Assembly (NCBI GenBank): GCA_041394265.1
Contig: JAWKIO010000005.1
Coordinates: 1,054,001 to 1,118,000 of the forward strand
DNA: 64,000 bases
Reading direction: 5' to 3'
Source: Acidimicrobiales bacterium
GTDB taxonomy: Bacteria > Actinomycetota > Acidimicrobiia > Acidimicrobiales > SZUA-35
Part shown: one piece after another, positions 8,816-17,610 of the stretch
Layout: every line of letters begins with the position of its first letter
Position numbering within the stretch: the stretch's first letter is position 1
Notes under the pieces: model-generated
Seen by the model: the letters and a program-made list of their open reading frames with translations, nothing else
What the model was told of the DNA's origin: nothing
The model's database searches: none
Made by a program: the position numbers and the translations under genes

Positions 8816-9820
8816 TCAGAACTGTCGCTCGGGGTCTCGAGTTCGGTGGGTGAGGTGGCAGGCGACGGCTCGGGGGCCGGTCCACTCGAGGGACGGATCG
8901 ACGTGCAGGCAGCGATCGAGGATGCCGAGCCGCTCCGCTTCCCCCGAGGCCACGACCGGGCACCGTGGATGGAATCGACAGCCATCGGGGATCCGGGCAG
9001 CGTCGGGCGTCTCGCCTTCGAGGATCTGCTGCTCCATCCGCCGTGACTCGGGCACGACCGACAGCAACGCCTCGGTGTAGGGGTGCTTGGGCTCCGCCAG
9101 CAGATCCTCGGTCGGGCCCTCCTCGACGATGCGGCCCAGATACATCACGGCGATCCGGTCGGCAATGTTCCAGGCCAAACCGAGATCATGCGTGACGACG
9201 ATCATCGACAACCCGTGTTCATCGACGAGCGACCGCATCAGTGCCAGGACCTCACCCCGGATCGACGCGTCGAGGCTCGCCACCGGCTCGTCGGCTAGCA
9301 GCAGCTCGGGGGCGAGCACGATCGCACCGGCGATCAACACCCGTTGGCGTTGCCCACCCGAGATCTCGTGCGGGTACCGGTCGAGGAACCGTTCGGCCGG
9401 ACGCAGACCGGCCCGCTCCAGGGCTGCGGCCGCCTGCGCTCGATGGTCACCCGCGACGCGGTGGATCACCAGCCCCTCGGCCACGGCCTGCACCACCCGA
9501 TGACGGGGGTTCAGTGCCCCCGTCGGGTCCTGGAAGATCATCTGCACCCGGCGGCGCAACGCTCGCAGCGATCGTGGCGTCACCGCCTCGCCGGCAAATC
9601 TGATCGTTCCGCCAGTCGGCGTCTCGAGTCCGACGATCGACCGGATCAGCGTGGTCTTGCCACAACCCGACTCGCCCACCAGGGCAATGATCTCGCGGCG
9701 CCCGACTCGCAGGTCGACGCCATCGACGGCACGGATCGATCCGTGCCGGGCCGGGAAGCTGACGGTGACACCGTCGAGTACGAGGAGGTCATCCGGCTGC
9801 CCGTCCCGTTCCGCGCTCAT
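8816..9820 (-). CDS. Oligopeptide ABC transporter ATP-binding protein (DppF/OppF type)
   Basis: A 334-residue ATPase. Walker A is VGESGCGKTTLIRS, the signature is EISGGQRQRVLIAGA, Walker B is LLLADEPVASLD, and the H-loop is MIVVTHDLGLAW. The C-terminal oligo_HPY extension has CRFHPRCPVVA with clustered cysteines typical of Opp/Dpp ATPases. It powers peptide import together with the preceding ATPase. The ATG overlaps the stop of the upstream gene by ATGA (9817-9820), which indicates translational coupling. It is the last gene of the transporter operon. Confidence 0.92.
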   Translation of the reverse strand: MSAERDGQPDDLLVLDGVTVSFPARHGSIRAVDGVDLRVGRREIIALVGESGCGKTTLIRSIVGLETPTGGTIRFAGEAVTPRSLRALRRRVQMIFQDPTGALNPRHRVVQAVAEGLVIHRVAGDHRAQAAAALERAGLRPAERFLDRYPHEISGGQRQRVLIAGAIVLAPELLLADEPVASLDASIRGEVLALMRSLVDEHGLSMIVVTHDLGLAWNIADRIAVMYLGRIVEEGPTEDLLAEPKHPYTEALLSVVPESRRMEQQILEGETPDAARIPDGCRFHPRCPVVASGEAERLGILDRCLHVDPSLEWTGPRAVACHLTHRTRDPERQF

Positions 9821-10791
9821 TGTTTCCTCGCCAGCACGCAGGCGACCGAGCGATCTCCGGCGGTCGGCTCGAGTGCGACGGGACGCTCGGCACACACCGG
9901 TATCGCCTCGGGACAGCGCGGCGCGAACGCACATCCCGGGGGCAGATCCAATGGATCGGGCGGGTCACCACCGAGACCGCTCGGCGCCATACGCGAGGCC
10001 GGGTCGCCGATCGTCGGGAACGCCGAGGCAAGCGCCCTGGTATAGGGGTGCTCCGGAGCGTCGAGCATGAGGGCCGCCGGCCCCTCCTCGACGATCTGCC
10101 CGGCGTACATCACCGCCAACCGCTCGCAGGTCGCTCGCAACACCGACAGGTCGTGGGTGATGAAGATCACCGCCATCCCCCGCTCCTCCTGGAGCCGCTG
10201 CAGCAGATCGAGGATCTGGGCCTGCACCATGACGTCGAGCGCGGTGGTCGGCTCGTCGGCGATCAGGAGGCGCGGATCACAGGCAAGGGCCAGCGCGATC
10301 AGGACGCGTTGGCGCTGCCCGCCAGAGAGCTGGTGCGGATAGTTGCGCACACGGGACGGCGGAAGGCCCACCTGTTCGAACAACTCCCCCACCCGTCGGC
10401 GGATCTCGGCAGCCGAGAGGTCGGTATGCAACTCGATCGCTTCGCCGATCTGGTCACCCACCCGTTGCACCGGGTTCAGCGAGTGCAACGCGCCCTGGAA
10501 GACCACCGCTGCTTCAGCCCAACGGACGGCGCGCAGGCGGCCGGGGATCATGGTGGCGATGTCTTCCCCGTCGAGCAGGACCTGTCCGGTGACCTTCGCC
10601 GACTCGGGCAGGAGCCGCAGGATGGCGTTGGCGACCGTGGACTTCCCGCAGCCGGATTCGCCGGCCAACCCCAACGTCTCTCCTGCGGCGAGCGAAAGGT
10701 TCACGCCCCGAACGGCCGGCGCCATGACGGGCCGATCGATCGAGCCGGACCGATACGCCACGCCGAGATCGCGCAGTTCGAGCAGACTCAT
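9817..10791 (-). CDS. Oligopeptide ABC transporter ATP-binding protein (DppD/OppD type)
   Basis: A 324-residue ATPase. Walker A GLAGESGCGKSTVANA, signature HQLSGGQRQRVLIAL, Walker B LLIADEPTTALD and H-loop IFITHDLSVL are all present. The C-terminal oligo_HPY region contains CAFAPRCPEAIPVC. It forms the second half of the ATPase heterodimer with the gene ending at 8816. It starts at 10791, overlapping the DppC-type permease stop by ATGA. A longer frame towards 11217 is a shadow inside the permease gene. Confidence 0.92.
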   Translation of the reverse strand: MSLLELRDLGVAYRSGSIDRPVMAPAVRGVNLSLAAGETLGLAGESGCGKSTVANAILRLLPESAKVTGQVLLDGEDIATMIPGRLRAVRWAEAAVVFQGALHSLNPVQRVGDQIGEAIELHTDLSAAEIRRRVGELFEQVGLPPSRVRNYPHQLSGGQRQRVLIALALACDPRLLIADEPTTALDVMVQAQILDLLQRLQEERGMAVIFITHDLSVLRATCERLAVMYAGQIVEEGPAALMLDAPEHPYTRALASAFPTIGDPASRMAPSGLGGDPPDPLDLPPGCAFAPRCPEAIPVCAERPVALEPTAGDRSVACVLARKQ

Positions 10792-11654
10792 CGCGACTCC
10801 AGCCGCGGATCGAGGATCTCCTCCAACGCCCGCCCGCACATCGTGAAGGCGAGGACCACGGCAACGATGCCGAGCCCTGCCGGCAGGTAGTACCACCAGG
10901 CGTCGCGGCCGATGGCACCGGCACCGAACGCCTGCTCGAGGGTGCGGCCCCACGACGGCTGGCTGGGGTCGCCGAGGCCCAGGAACGACAGGGTGGTCTC
11001 GGTGAGGATGGCGATCGGCACCGCCAGCGTGGTGTTCGCCAGGATCAGCGGGGCGACGTTCGGGAGGATGTGGTGGCGGATCAGATGCCCTTGCGACGCG
11101 CCGAGCGAGCGAGCCCGGTCGACGAACAGTCGCTCCCTGATGGTCAGCACCTGTGCCCGGACGAGCCGAGCCGTGCCGGGCCAGGACGTGACACCGATGA
11201 CGAGGATGATGTTCCACAGCGACCGCCCGATGACGGCGGCCAACACGATGGCGAGCGGCAGGAACGGGATCACGAGGAACCAGTCGGTCAACCGCATCAA
11301 CAACGAGTCGACGAGGCGCCCGTAGAACCCGGCGACGATCCCGACGAACGCACCGATGGCCGTCGTCAGCACGGTTGCCGCCAACCCGACGAAGAGGCTG
11401 ACCCGACTTCCCCAGAGGAACTGCACGGCGACGCTGCGGCCAAGATCGTCCGTTCCGAAGAGAAACGCGCCGCTGGGCGGCGCCCAGGTCGGGTTGTCGA
11501 CGGCATCGACCGCTGCGAGCGCCGAGCGATCCGAGATCAACGGCACGGCCAGTGCGACCACGACGAACCCGACCAGCACGATCAAACCGATCAAGGCACC
11601 CCGGTCGGCCCGGAACAAGCGCCAGTACCGGCCGAACGAGCTCGACCCCCTCAC
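10788..11654 (-). CDS. Oligopeptide ABC transporter permease (DppC/OppC type)
   Basis: A 288-residue inner-membrane permease. It opens with an OppC N-terminal helix (LIGLIVLVGFVVVALAVPLI), followed by the LFGTDDLGRSV segment that is characteristic of DppC, several membrane helices, and the coupling-loop EAA-like motif (ARSLGASQGHLIRHHILPN). It pairs with the DppB-type permease. The ATG overlaps the preceding stop at 11651-11654. Confidence 0.92.
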   Translation of the reverse strand: MRGSSSFGRYWRLFRADRGALIGLIVLVGFVVVALAVPLISDRSALAAVDAVDNPTWAPPSGAFLFGTDDLGRSVAVQFLWGSRVSLFVGLAATVLTTAIGAFVGIVAGFYGRLVDSLLMRLTDWFLVIPFLPLAIVLAAVIGRSLWNIILVIGVTSWPGTARLVRAQVLTIRERLFVDRARSLGASQGHLIRHHILPNVAPLILANTTLAVPIAILTETTLSFLGLGDPSQPSWGRTLEQAFGAGAIGRDAWWYYLPAGLGIVAVVLAFTMCGRALEEILDPRLESR

Positions 11655-12619
11655 TGTGTCCTCACCCGCGGGTCGAGGAAGCCGTACAGCAGATCGGCGA
11701 TCAGGTTGGCGACGATCACGCTGAGCGAGAACAACAGGAACAGCCCTTGCAGCATCGGGAAGTCCGGGCCTCGCACGGCGTTGAAGGTCTCCTGTCCGAG
11801 CCCCGGCCAGGAGAAGACCGACTCGACGGCGATCGCCCCCGAGAGCACGAAGCCGAAGTTGAGCGCGGCGAGACTCACGACCGGAAGGAGGGCGTTCGGC
11901 ACGGCGTGACGGCGACGGACCAGGATGTCTCGCAGCCCCTTCGCCCGCGCCACCTGGAGATAGTCCTCACGAACGGTGTCGAGCACCGACGCTCGCATCA
12001 CGATGGCGTACTCGCCCACGTACGCAAGCATCAGGGTGAGCGCAGGCAACACCATGTGCGTGGCCTGATCGCCGAACGCTGCCAGCCCGGTGGCCTGGCT
12101 TCCGGGATCCTGGAAGCCACCGGTCGGGAAGAGATCGAGCTTCACGGCGAGCAGCGACAGCAGGAGCATGCCGAGCCAGAAGTCGGGCACCGAGTAGGTG
12201 AACATCGACAGCGCCGTGGACACCCGGTCGAACCGGCTGTTGCGTCGCCAACCGGCCCGAATCCCGATCCAAGTGCCGACCAGCGCCGAAGCAACCGACG
12301 CCGTGCCGACCAACCAGACGGTCGGCCACAACGCGTCGGCGATCTCGGCACTGACCGGACGACTCGATTTGATGGAGACGCCGAGATCGAACTGGGCCGT
12401 CTGTACCACGTACTTGCCGAACTGCACGGTGATCGGGTCGTTGACGCCGAAGCGTTCCTCGAGCGACTCGATCTGGCTGGGCGAGAGGTTGCGTCCCCGA
12501 TAGAGCGAGTCGACGGGGTTGTCCTCGACGACACGGAAAAGGAAGAAGTTGAAGACGAGGACGAAGACCAGTGTGAGCAGCGCCCCGAGCACCTTGCGAC
12601 CCACGAACGAGAGGTTCAC
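11651..12619 (-). CDS. Oligopeptide ABC transporter permease (DppB/OppB type)
   Basis: A 322-residue permease, first gene of the dppBCDF-like set. The N-terminal helix VLGALLTLVFVLVFNFFLF is followed by a periplasmic loop with the ESLEERFGVNDPITVQFGKY type sequence found in DppB, then five more helices with the EAA loop ARAKGLRDILVRRHAVPN and the terminal LLYGFLDPRVR. It starts at GTG 12619 with GAGGTG about 6 nt upstream. No binding-protein gene adjoins it; the nearest family-5 candidate is 2955-4748. Confidence 0.92.
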   Translation of the reverse strand: MNLSFVGRKVLGALLTLVFVLVFNFFLFRVVEDNPVDSLYRGRNLSPSQIESLEERFGVNDPITVQFGKYVVQTAQFDLGVSIKSSRPVSAEIADALWPTVWLVGTASVASALVGTWIGIRAGWRRNSRFDRVSTALSMFTYSVPDFWLGMLLLSLLAVKLDLFPTGGFQDPGSQATGLAAFGDQATHMVLPALTLMLAYVGEYAIVMRASVLDTVREDYLQVARAKGLRDILVRRRHAVPNALLPVVSLAALNFGFVLSGAIAVESVFSWPGLGQETFNAVRGPDFPMLQGLFLLFSLSVIVANLIADLLYGFLDPRVRTQ

Positions 12620-12733
12620 GTTCGCACCTCACCCCGCATCACGATGGCGTCTTCCTTCGGTCCGAGCCCGTCACCGCAGCGGACGAGATGGCGAATGATG
12701 CACCCGGCTCGGGTCGAGTGCAAGCAATCGGTG

Positions 12734-14836
12734 TCAGTGACCGTCGACGCGGACGAGCTCCAACAGCACCACCTGCTCGGAATGGACGACCGGCAACTGC
12801 ACACCGGTCTGCATCAGTTGTGCCCCGGTGACATCGATCGGCCCCGGGAACCAGTCGGGCGACCGCCGGCTCATCTCGCTGGGCGTGCCGAGATCGTCGA
12901 GACACGCCACCCGGTAGGTGGCCGCTGGGTCGAGCCCACATAGACGAAGCGGTGCCGTGATGGCGGCCTGGGTCGGCTGCATCTGGACGTACGCAGCGAC
13001 GGCGTGCGAGCGGTCGGTGCTCACGACGCCATGAGCGAGCACACTCGGGTCGGGGTGGTCGAAACGATGCGTCCGGCCACCGTGGAGGAGCGGCCGAAGG
13101 CGCTTGTGCAGCGCCACCGCTGCGGCGACCTGCGCCCGCTGCTCGTCGTCGGCGTTGAGCAGATTCCACTCGATGCCGAGATGACCGAAGATCGCCGTGA
13201 GCGCACGGAATGCCAGATCCTGGCGCCGGTGGGTCGTATGAGCACGCTCGGGTCCGATGTGCGCTCCCATGACTTCGGGAGGGAACAGCATCGAGAAGCC
13301 TCGCTGGATCAGCTGCCGCTCGATGGCATCGTTGCAGTCGGACGTCCACACGCGATCGGTCCGGCGCAAGATCCCGAGATCGGCACGGCCGCCGCCCGAC
13401 GCACAGCTCTCGATCTCGACCTCGGGGAAGGCAGCACGCAAGCGATCGACGAGCTCGTAGACGCCCCGGATGTGATCGTGGGTACCCGCTCGCCCCTCGG
13501 CATTCGATCCCTGCACGACATCACGATTCATGTCCCACTTGAGGTAGGCGATGTCGTTGTCGCTCAACAGCGCGTGCAGCGCGTCGTAGAGGTACGTGCG
13601 CACCTCGTCGCGGCCGAGATCGAGCACCAGTTGGTGGCGTCCGAGAAGTGGCTCGTAGCCGTCGGTTGCGAGCACCCACTCGGGGTGGGCCCGGTACAGG
13701 TCCGAGTCGGGGTTGACCATCTCGGGCTCGACCCAGAGCCCGAACTCCATGCCGAGCGAACGCACGTGGTCGATGATCGGGCGCAAGCCTTCGGGCCAGA
13801 CGTCGGGACTCACCCACCAATCGCCGAGGCCGGCGTGGTCGCTGCGGCGCCCGCCGAACCAGCCGTCGTCGAGAACGAATCGTTCGACACCGACCTCGGC
13901 TGCCACGTCGGCCAGGGCGACGAGGGTGTCGAGGTCGTGATCGAAGTAGACCGCCTCCCAGGTGTTCATCAACACGGGCCGCACACCGCTGGAAGGCAGT
14001 CGGCGACGGACCTCGGCGTGGAATCCCTGGCTGGCTGGCGACAGGCCTGCCTCCGACCACGCCACCACCACGTCGGGCGCCTGGTAGCCCTCGCCCGTCG
14101 CCAGCACCACCTCGCCGGGGTCGAGCAGCTCGCCGGCCTGGAGGTGGCGGCGGCCGTCGGGGAGCTCTTGCGCCGCAAGCTCGTAGTTGCCGCTCCACGC
14201 CAGCTGCACGCCCCACACCTCGCCGAGATGTTCGCCGAACGAGCGGGCGCCCGCGAACATCGCGGGCACGGTGAACTGCGACGATCGACCGGAGCGGTTC
14301 TCGATGACCGTCGTGCCGGCGAACGCGCTGCGCCGCGGTTGGAACTCGCGGCACCAACGACCCTCAAGACTCAACAGCTCCTCGGCATGGGCGGGGAACG
14401 GCACCGACGGGGCGAGACGCTGCAGGAGGTAGTCGCCAGCACCGAGATTGGTCAGCGTGGCAGAGATGGTCAGCACCTCACCGACCTCGAGCCGGAGCGA
14501 GAGACCGAGTTCGGCAACGGCGTCGACGAGTTCGAAGGTGACAGCCATCGCCGAGACCTCGGCCGATCGACGCACGAAGCGGGGCGACCACGCCGTGCCA
14601 TCGGTTCGGGATCCGACAAGGCCGGGACGGCCGGGATGGCCGGTGGCCCGTTCGGCGATGATGCCGAGCGGTACGACGGTGTCGAGCCCGGAATGGGGTA
14701 CCGGAAGGTGACCGACCCGAGGCTCGAAGCCGGGGATCGACCCGCCGATGGACGCGATCTCGGGCATGGCACCGCGGTCGAGCACGACCACCGACAGTGC
14801 GTCGCTCGACAGATGGATGGATTCGACGTCGCTCAT
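12734..14836 (-). CDS. Alpha-galactosidase, GH36
   Basis: A 700-residue glycoside hydrolase clan D enzyme. An N-terminal beta-supersandwich (about 1-290) precedes the TIM barrel. Barrel motifs: MNTWEAVYFD, FVLDDGWFGGR, GLWVEPEMVNPDSDLY, YLKWDMNRDV (nucleophile Asp435) and ESCASGGGRADLG followed by VWTSDCND (acid/base Asp500). It should hydrolyse terminal alpha-1,6-galactose from melibiose or raffinose-type sugars. There is no signal peptide, so it is probably cytoplasmic and acts after uptake by the adjacent sugar transporter. It starts at ATG 14836, overlapping galT by 4 bp. Length is normal for bacterial GH36 group I. Confidence 0.93.
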   Translation of the reverse strand: MSDVESIHLSSDALSVVVLDRGAMPEIASIGGSIPGFEPRVGHLPVPHSGLDTVVPLGIIAERATGHPGRPGLVGSRTDGTAWSPRFVRRSAEVSAMAVTFELVDAVAELGLSLRLEVGEVLTISATLTNLGAGDYLLQRLAPSVPFPAHAEELLSLEGRWCREFQPRRSAFAGTTVIENRSGRSSQFTVPAMFAGARSFGEHLGEVWGVQLAWSGNYELAAQELPDGRRHLQAGELLDPGEVVLATGEGYQAPDVVVAWSEAGLSPASQGFHAEVRRRLPSSGVRPVLMNTWEAVYFDHDLDTLVALADVAAEVGVERFVLDDGWFGGRRSDHAGLGDWWVSPDVWPEGLRPIIDHVRSLGMEFGLWVEPEMVNPDSDLYRAHPEWVLATDGYEPLLGRHQLVLDLGRDEVRTYLYDALHALLSDNDIAYLKWDMNRDVVQGSNAEGRAGTHDHIRGVYELVDRLRAAFPEVEIESCASGGGRADLGILRRTDRVWTSDCNDAIERQLIQRGFSMLFPPEVMGAHIGPERAHTTHRRQDLAFRALTAIFGHLGIEWNLLNADDEQRAQVAAAVALHKRLRPLLHGGRTHRFDHPDPSVLAHGVVSTDRSHAVAAYVQMQPTQAAITAPLRLCGLDPAATYRVACLDDLGTPSEMSRRSPDWFPGPIDVTGAQLMQTGVQLPVVHSEQVVLLELVRVDGH

Positions 14837-15702
14837 GAGGCTCCGATGAGATTGCGCAGCTGGGCGGCTGCCGTTTCGGGTTCGACGGTATTGAAGAACT
14901 CGCCGGAACCGAGCTCACCGGCCGCCACGAACCGCATCACACCCTTGGTGCGCCACGGCGACACGATCTCGATGTGAAGACGAGCGAGCGGCCAGTCACC
15001 GCCGTCGCTCGGGCGCTGGTGGATCCAGAGCATGTACGGGGTGCGGGCATCGAAGAGCTGGTCGAGCCGAGCGAGTACATCAACGAGGAGTTGGGCCAGG
15101 TCGTTCCTCTGTCGATCGTCGAGCGACGGGAGATCACCAACGGCCTCGTTGCTGGCAATTCGCAGCGCGTACGGGAAGCTCGGGGCGAACGGCACCCACG
15201 CACTCCAGCCTCCGACGCTCGAGACGAGTCGGTCGCTTCCCTCGTCGAGTCGACCGTCGACGAGCTCGCGGGCCAGCCGTTCGGGCACATGGTCGAACGC
15301 GTAGATCTGGCCGTGGGGATGGGCGATCGTGGCGCCGACCTCCGGTCCGCGGTTCTCGAAGATCAGGACGTAGTCGACGTCGTCACGGCCCCCGAGCTCG
15401 GCGGTGCGCTCGGCCCAGAGATCGATGACCTTGCGGGCACCGTCGCGTCCGAGCTCCCAGAAGGTCGCGTCGTGCTCGGGGCTGTAGAGCACGACCTCGG
15501 CGAGGCCGTCGGGCAGCGCCGGCCACCGGTTCTTGAACCACCGCACGTCGTAGGGTTCGGGGGCCTCGAGACCACCGACACAGAACGGACAGCCGCTCTC
15601 GGGCAGGTTCGGTCGTTGCTGGCGCTTGCGCACGATGTAGACCGTGTCGCCGGTGAGCGGGTCGACTCGAAGGTCGCTGTGGTCGGCGGCCGAGGCGGGC
15701 AA
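14833..15702 (-). CDS. galT: Galactose-1-phosphate uridylyltransferase
   Basis: A 289-residue HIT-superfamily enzyme that swaps UMP between UDP-glucose and galactose-1-phosphate (Leloir pathway). The active-site His-Pro-His-Gly-Gln lies at residues 128-132 (TIAHPHGQIYAF), with His130 as the expected nucleophile; a Cys-x2-Cys pair (GCPFCVGG, 38/41) resembles the structural metal site, and WFKNRWPALP is also conserved. It is shorter than the E. coli enzyme (about 348). The frame starts at TTG 15702, 4 bp after the permease stop and with AAAGG 8 nt upstream. No galK or galE lies in the window. Confidence 0.88.
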   Translation of the reverse strand: MPASAADHSDLRVDPLTGDTVYIVRKRQQRPNLPESGCPFCVGGLEAPEPYDVRWFKNRWPALPDGLAEVVLYSPEHDATFWELGRDGARKVIDLWAERTAELGGRDDVDYVLIFENRGPEVGATIAHPHGQIYAFDHVPERLARELVDGRLDEGSDRLVSSVGGWSAWVPFAPSFPYALRIASNEAVGDLPSLDDRQRNDLAQLLVDVLARLDQLFDARTPYMLWIHQRPSDGGDWPLARLHIEIVSPWRTKGVMRFVAAGELGSGEFFNTVEPETAAAQLRNLIGAS

Positions 15703-15706
15703 CGGC

Positions 15707-16597
15707 TCAGCCTTTGCTGGCGCCGAGGGTCAGTCCGGCAATGAAGTGCTTCTGCAGAGCGAAGTAGACCGCCAGTGTCGGGATCGCGACATAGACCGAG
15801 GCGGCGGCGATGAGGTTGTCGTCGGTGAAGAACTCGCCGCCGAGGTTGGCGAGCGACGATGTGATCGGCCGATCGGCGCCCTGTTGCTCGAGCACGACTG
15901 CCCAGAAGAAGTCGTTGTAGATCCACGTGAACTCGAGCGTGGCCAAGGCGGCCAGTGCCGGACGGGTCAGCGGCATGATGATCTTGGAGTACTGCACCCA
16001 CACGCTCGCACCGTCGACCACGGCCGCCTCGTTCAGTTCCTTCGGGAGCAGCTTCATGTAGTTGCTGAGCACGAACGTGCAGAAGCCCGATTGGAACGCC
16101 ACGTGGATGAGGATGAGGCCCCACACCGAGCCGTTGAGTTTCCCCGAGTTCGACAGCGCGTCAGGCAGCGGGATCCGGTTGTACATCTGGAACAACGGCT
16201 GGATGATGATCTGCTGGGGCAGCAGGTTGCCCGCGGTGAACAGCACGAGCAGCGAGATGTTGAACTTCCACGAGAAGCGGGACGCAGCGAACGCCACCAT
16301 GCTCGAGAAGAAGAGCGTGAGTACCAAGGCCGGCACGAGAATCAGCGCGGTATTCCAGTAGCGACCCGGGATGTCGCCCTGGTCCCACGCATTGCGATAG
16401 TTGTCGAGCGTCAACGAATTGGGAATCGAGAAGTAGCCGTCCTGCACGGTCTCGGCGAACGGCCGGAACGATGAGAAGACTGCACCGATGAGCGGCACCA
16501 GCCACAGGACGGCGAAGAAGATCAGAAACGCGTGCAGCAGCACCCGCTGTGGCGTGAGCTTTCTGCCCTTGGCTCCGACGACGTTGGCGGCGGTCAT
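15707..16597 (-). CDS. Carbohydrate ABC transporter permease (MalG type)
   Basis: A 296-residue inner-membrane protein with six predicted helices, beginning LLHAFLIFFAVLWLVPLIGAVFSSF. The EAA loop is LNEAAVVDGASVWVQYSKI, the CUT1 motif that docks on the ATPase. It works with the permease just upstream, whose stop overlaps this start (ATGA, 16594-16597). No sugar ABC ATPase is encoded here; CUT1 systems often share an MsiK-type ATPase encoded elsewhere. Confidence 0.92.
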   Translation of the reverse strand: MTAANVVGAKGRKLTPQRVLLHAFLIFFAVLWLVPLIGAVFSSFRPFAETVQDGYFSIPNSLTLDNYRNAWDQGDIPGRYWNTALILVPALVLTLFFSSMVAFAASRFSWKFNISLLVLFTAGNLLPQQIIIQPLFQMYNRIPLPDALSNSGKLNGSVWGLILIHVAFQSGFCTFVLSNYMKLLPKELNEAAVVDGASVWVQYSKIIMPLTRPALAALATLEFTWIYNDFFWAVVLEQQGADRPITSSLANLGGEFFTDDNLIAAASVYVAIPTLAVYFALQKHFIAGLTLGASKG

Positions 16598-17586
16598 AGC
16601 TCACTCTCCCGATAGTGATTGGTCACGTACCAGATCACGAAGCCGATGCAGAGCAGGAACAGCAACACGGCATACGCCGAACCACGACCGACGTTGCCGC
16701 CCCCCTCGCCCAACAAGTTGTTCGTGGTGAGGATCGACAGCACCTGTGTGCGTCGTGGGGTGTTGAGCACATAGATGATGTCGAAGGCACGCAGCGCCTC
16801 GATGACCGTGATGACCGCGACCACCACATTGATCGGCTTCAGGGTGGGGAACAGTACGTGGCGGAACGCCTGCCACTCGTTGCAGCCGTCGATGGCGGCG
16901 GACTCGCGTAGCGACTGGTCGACGCTCTTCATGCCGGCGAGGTACAGCACCATGATGTAGCCGGAGTGACGCCAGGCGATGGCGACGAGGATGGCGACGA
17001 AGTTCTTCGAGATGCCGTAATTCTCGCTGAAGCCGATGAGGAACTCCTGGTTGCCCAGCCAGTTGACGTTTCCACCGCTGCCGAACAGCGACGTGGCCAG
17101 CCCGTTCTCGGTGCTGTACACGACGCTCTGCCAGATGAAGCCGACAACGGCGAGTGAGAGCACGACGGGCGTGTAGAACATGCTCTGGTAGATGCGCGAC
17201 CCCCGCAGGTTCTTGTCGAGTAGGTAGGCGAGCACCATACCGAAGAGCGTGGGCCCGACGAAGAGGAAGATCAGTAGCGTCAGATTGTTGATGACGGCCT
17301 GGAAGAAGTCCTTCTCGAAGACCGTGAAGATCTGCTCGTAGTTCAACAATCCGACGAAGTTGATGTCGGAGAACCGGATGCCCTTCCAGTCGGTGAACGA
17401 CAGCACGATCGATGCGATCGTTGGCACCCACACGAGCGCGACGTGGAAGAACGTCGGGACCGCAACCATCAGCATGAAGACGGTGCGGTCCCGACCGGAG
17501 AGACGCATGGCCCCGCGCGATTTGCGCCGAGATCGCGACGTGGTCACGCCCGACTCGGGTTGCTGCGTTGGCGCAGTGGCGGTCAT
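16594..17586 (-). CDS. Carbohydrate ABC transporter permease (MalF type)
   Basis: A 330-residue permease. A basic N-terminal tail (SRSRRKSRGAMRLSGRDR) leads into the first helix FMLMVAVPTFFHVALVWVP. Later helices include the EAA loop LRESAAIDGCNEWQAFRHV. The start at 17586 has GGAG about 7 nt upstream and lies 24 bp after the binding-protein stop. Together with its neighbour it forms the membrane channel of a CUT1 sugar importer, probably for alpha-galactosides given the enzymes downstream. Confidence 0.92.
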   Translation of the reverse strand: MTATAPTQQPESGVTTSRSRRKSRGAMRLSGRDRTVFMLMVAVPTFFHVALVWVPTIASIVLSFTDWKGIRFSDINFVGLLNYEQIFTVFEKDFFQAVINNLTLLIFLFVGPTLFGMVLAYLLDKNLRGSRIYQSMFYTPVVLSLAVVGFIWQSVVYSTENGLATSLFGSGGNVNWLGNQEFLIGFSENYGISKNFVAILVAIAWRHSGYIMVLYLAGMKSVDQSLRESAAIDGCNEWQAFRHVLFPTLKPINVVVAVITVIEALRAFDIIYVLNTPRRTQVLSILTTNNLLGEGGGNVGRGSAYAVLLFLLCIGFVIWYVTNHYRESEL

Positions 17587-17610
17587 GAGCCGCTCCTTCC
17601 TCCGACGACG

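Noticed and set aside
6949..8985. A 678-codon open frame on the minus strand across the acyl-CoA dehydrogenase gene
   Set aside because: Only its last 113 codons encode a real protein (MerE-like). The rest is antisense to a well-supported gene and has the Arg/Pro/Gly composition of a GC-rich shadow frame.
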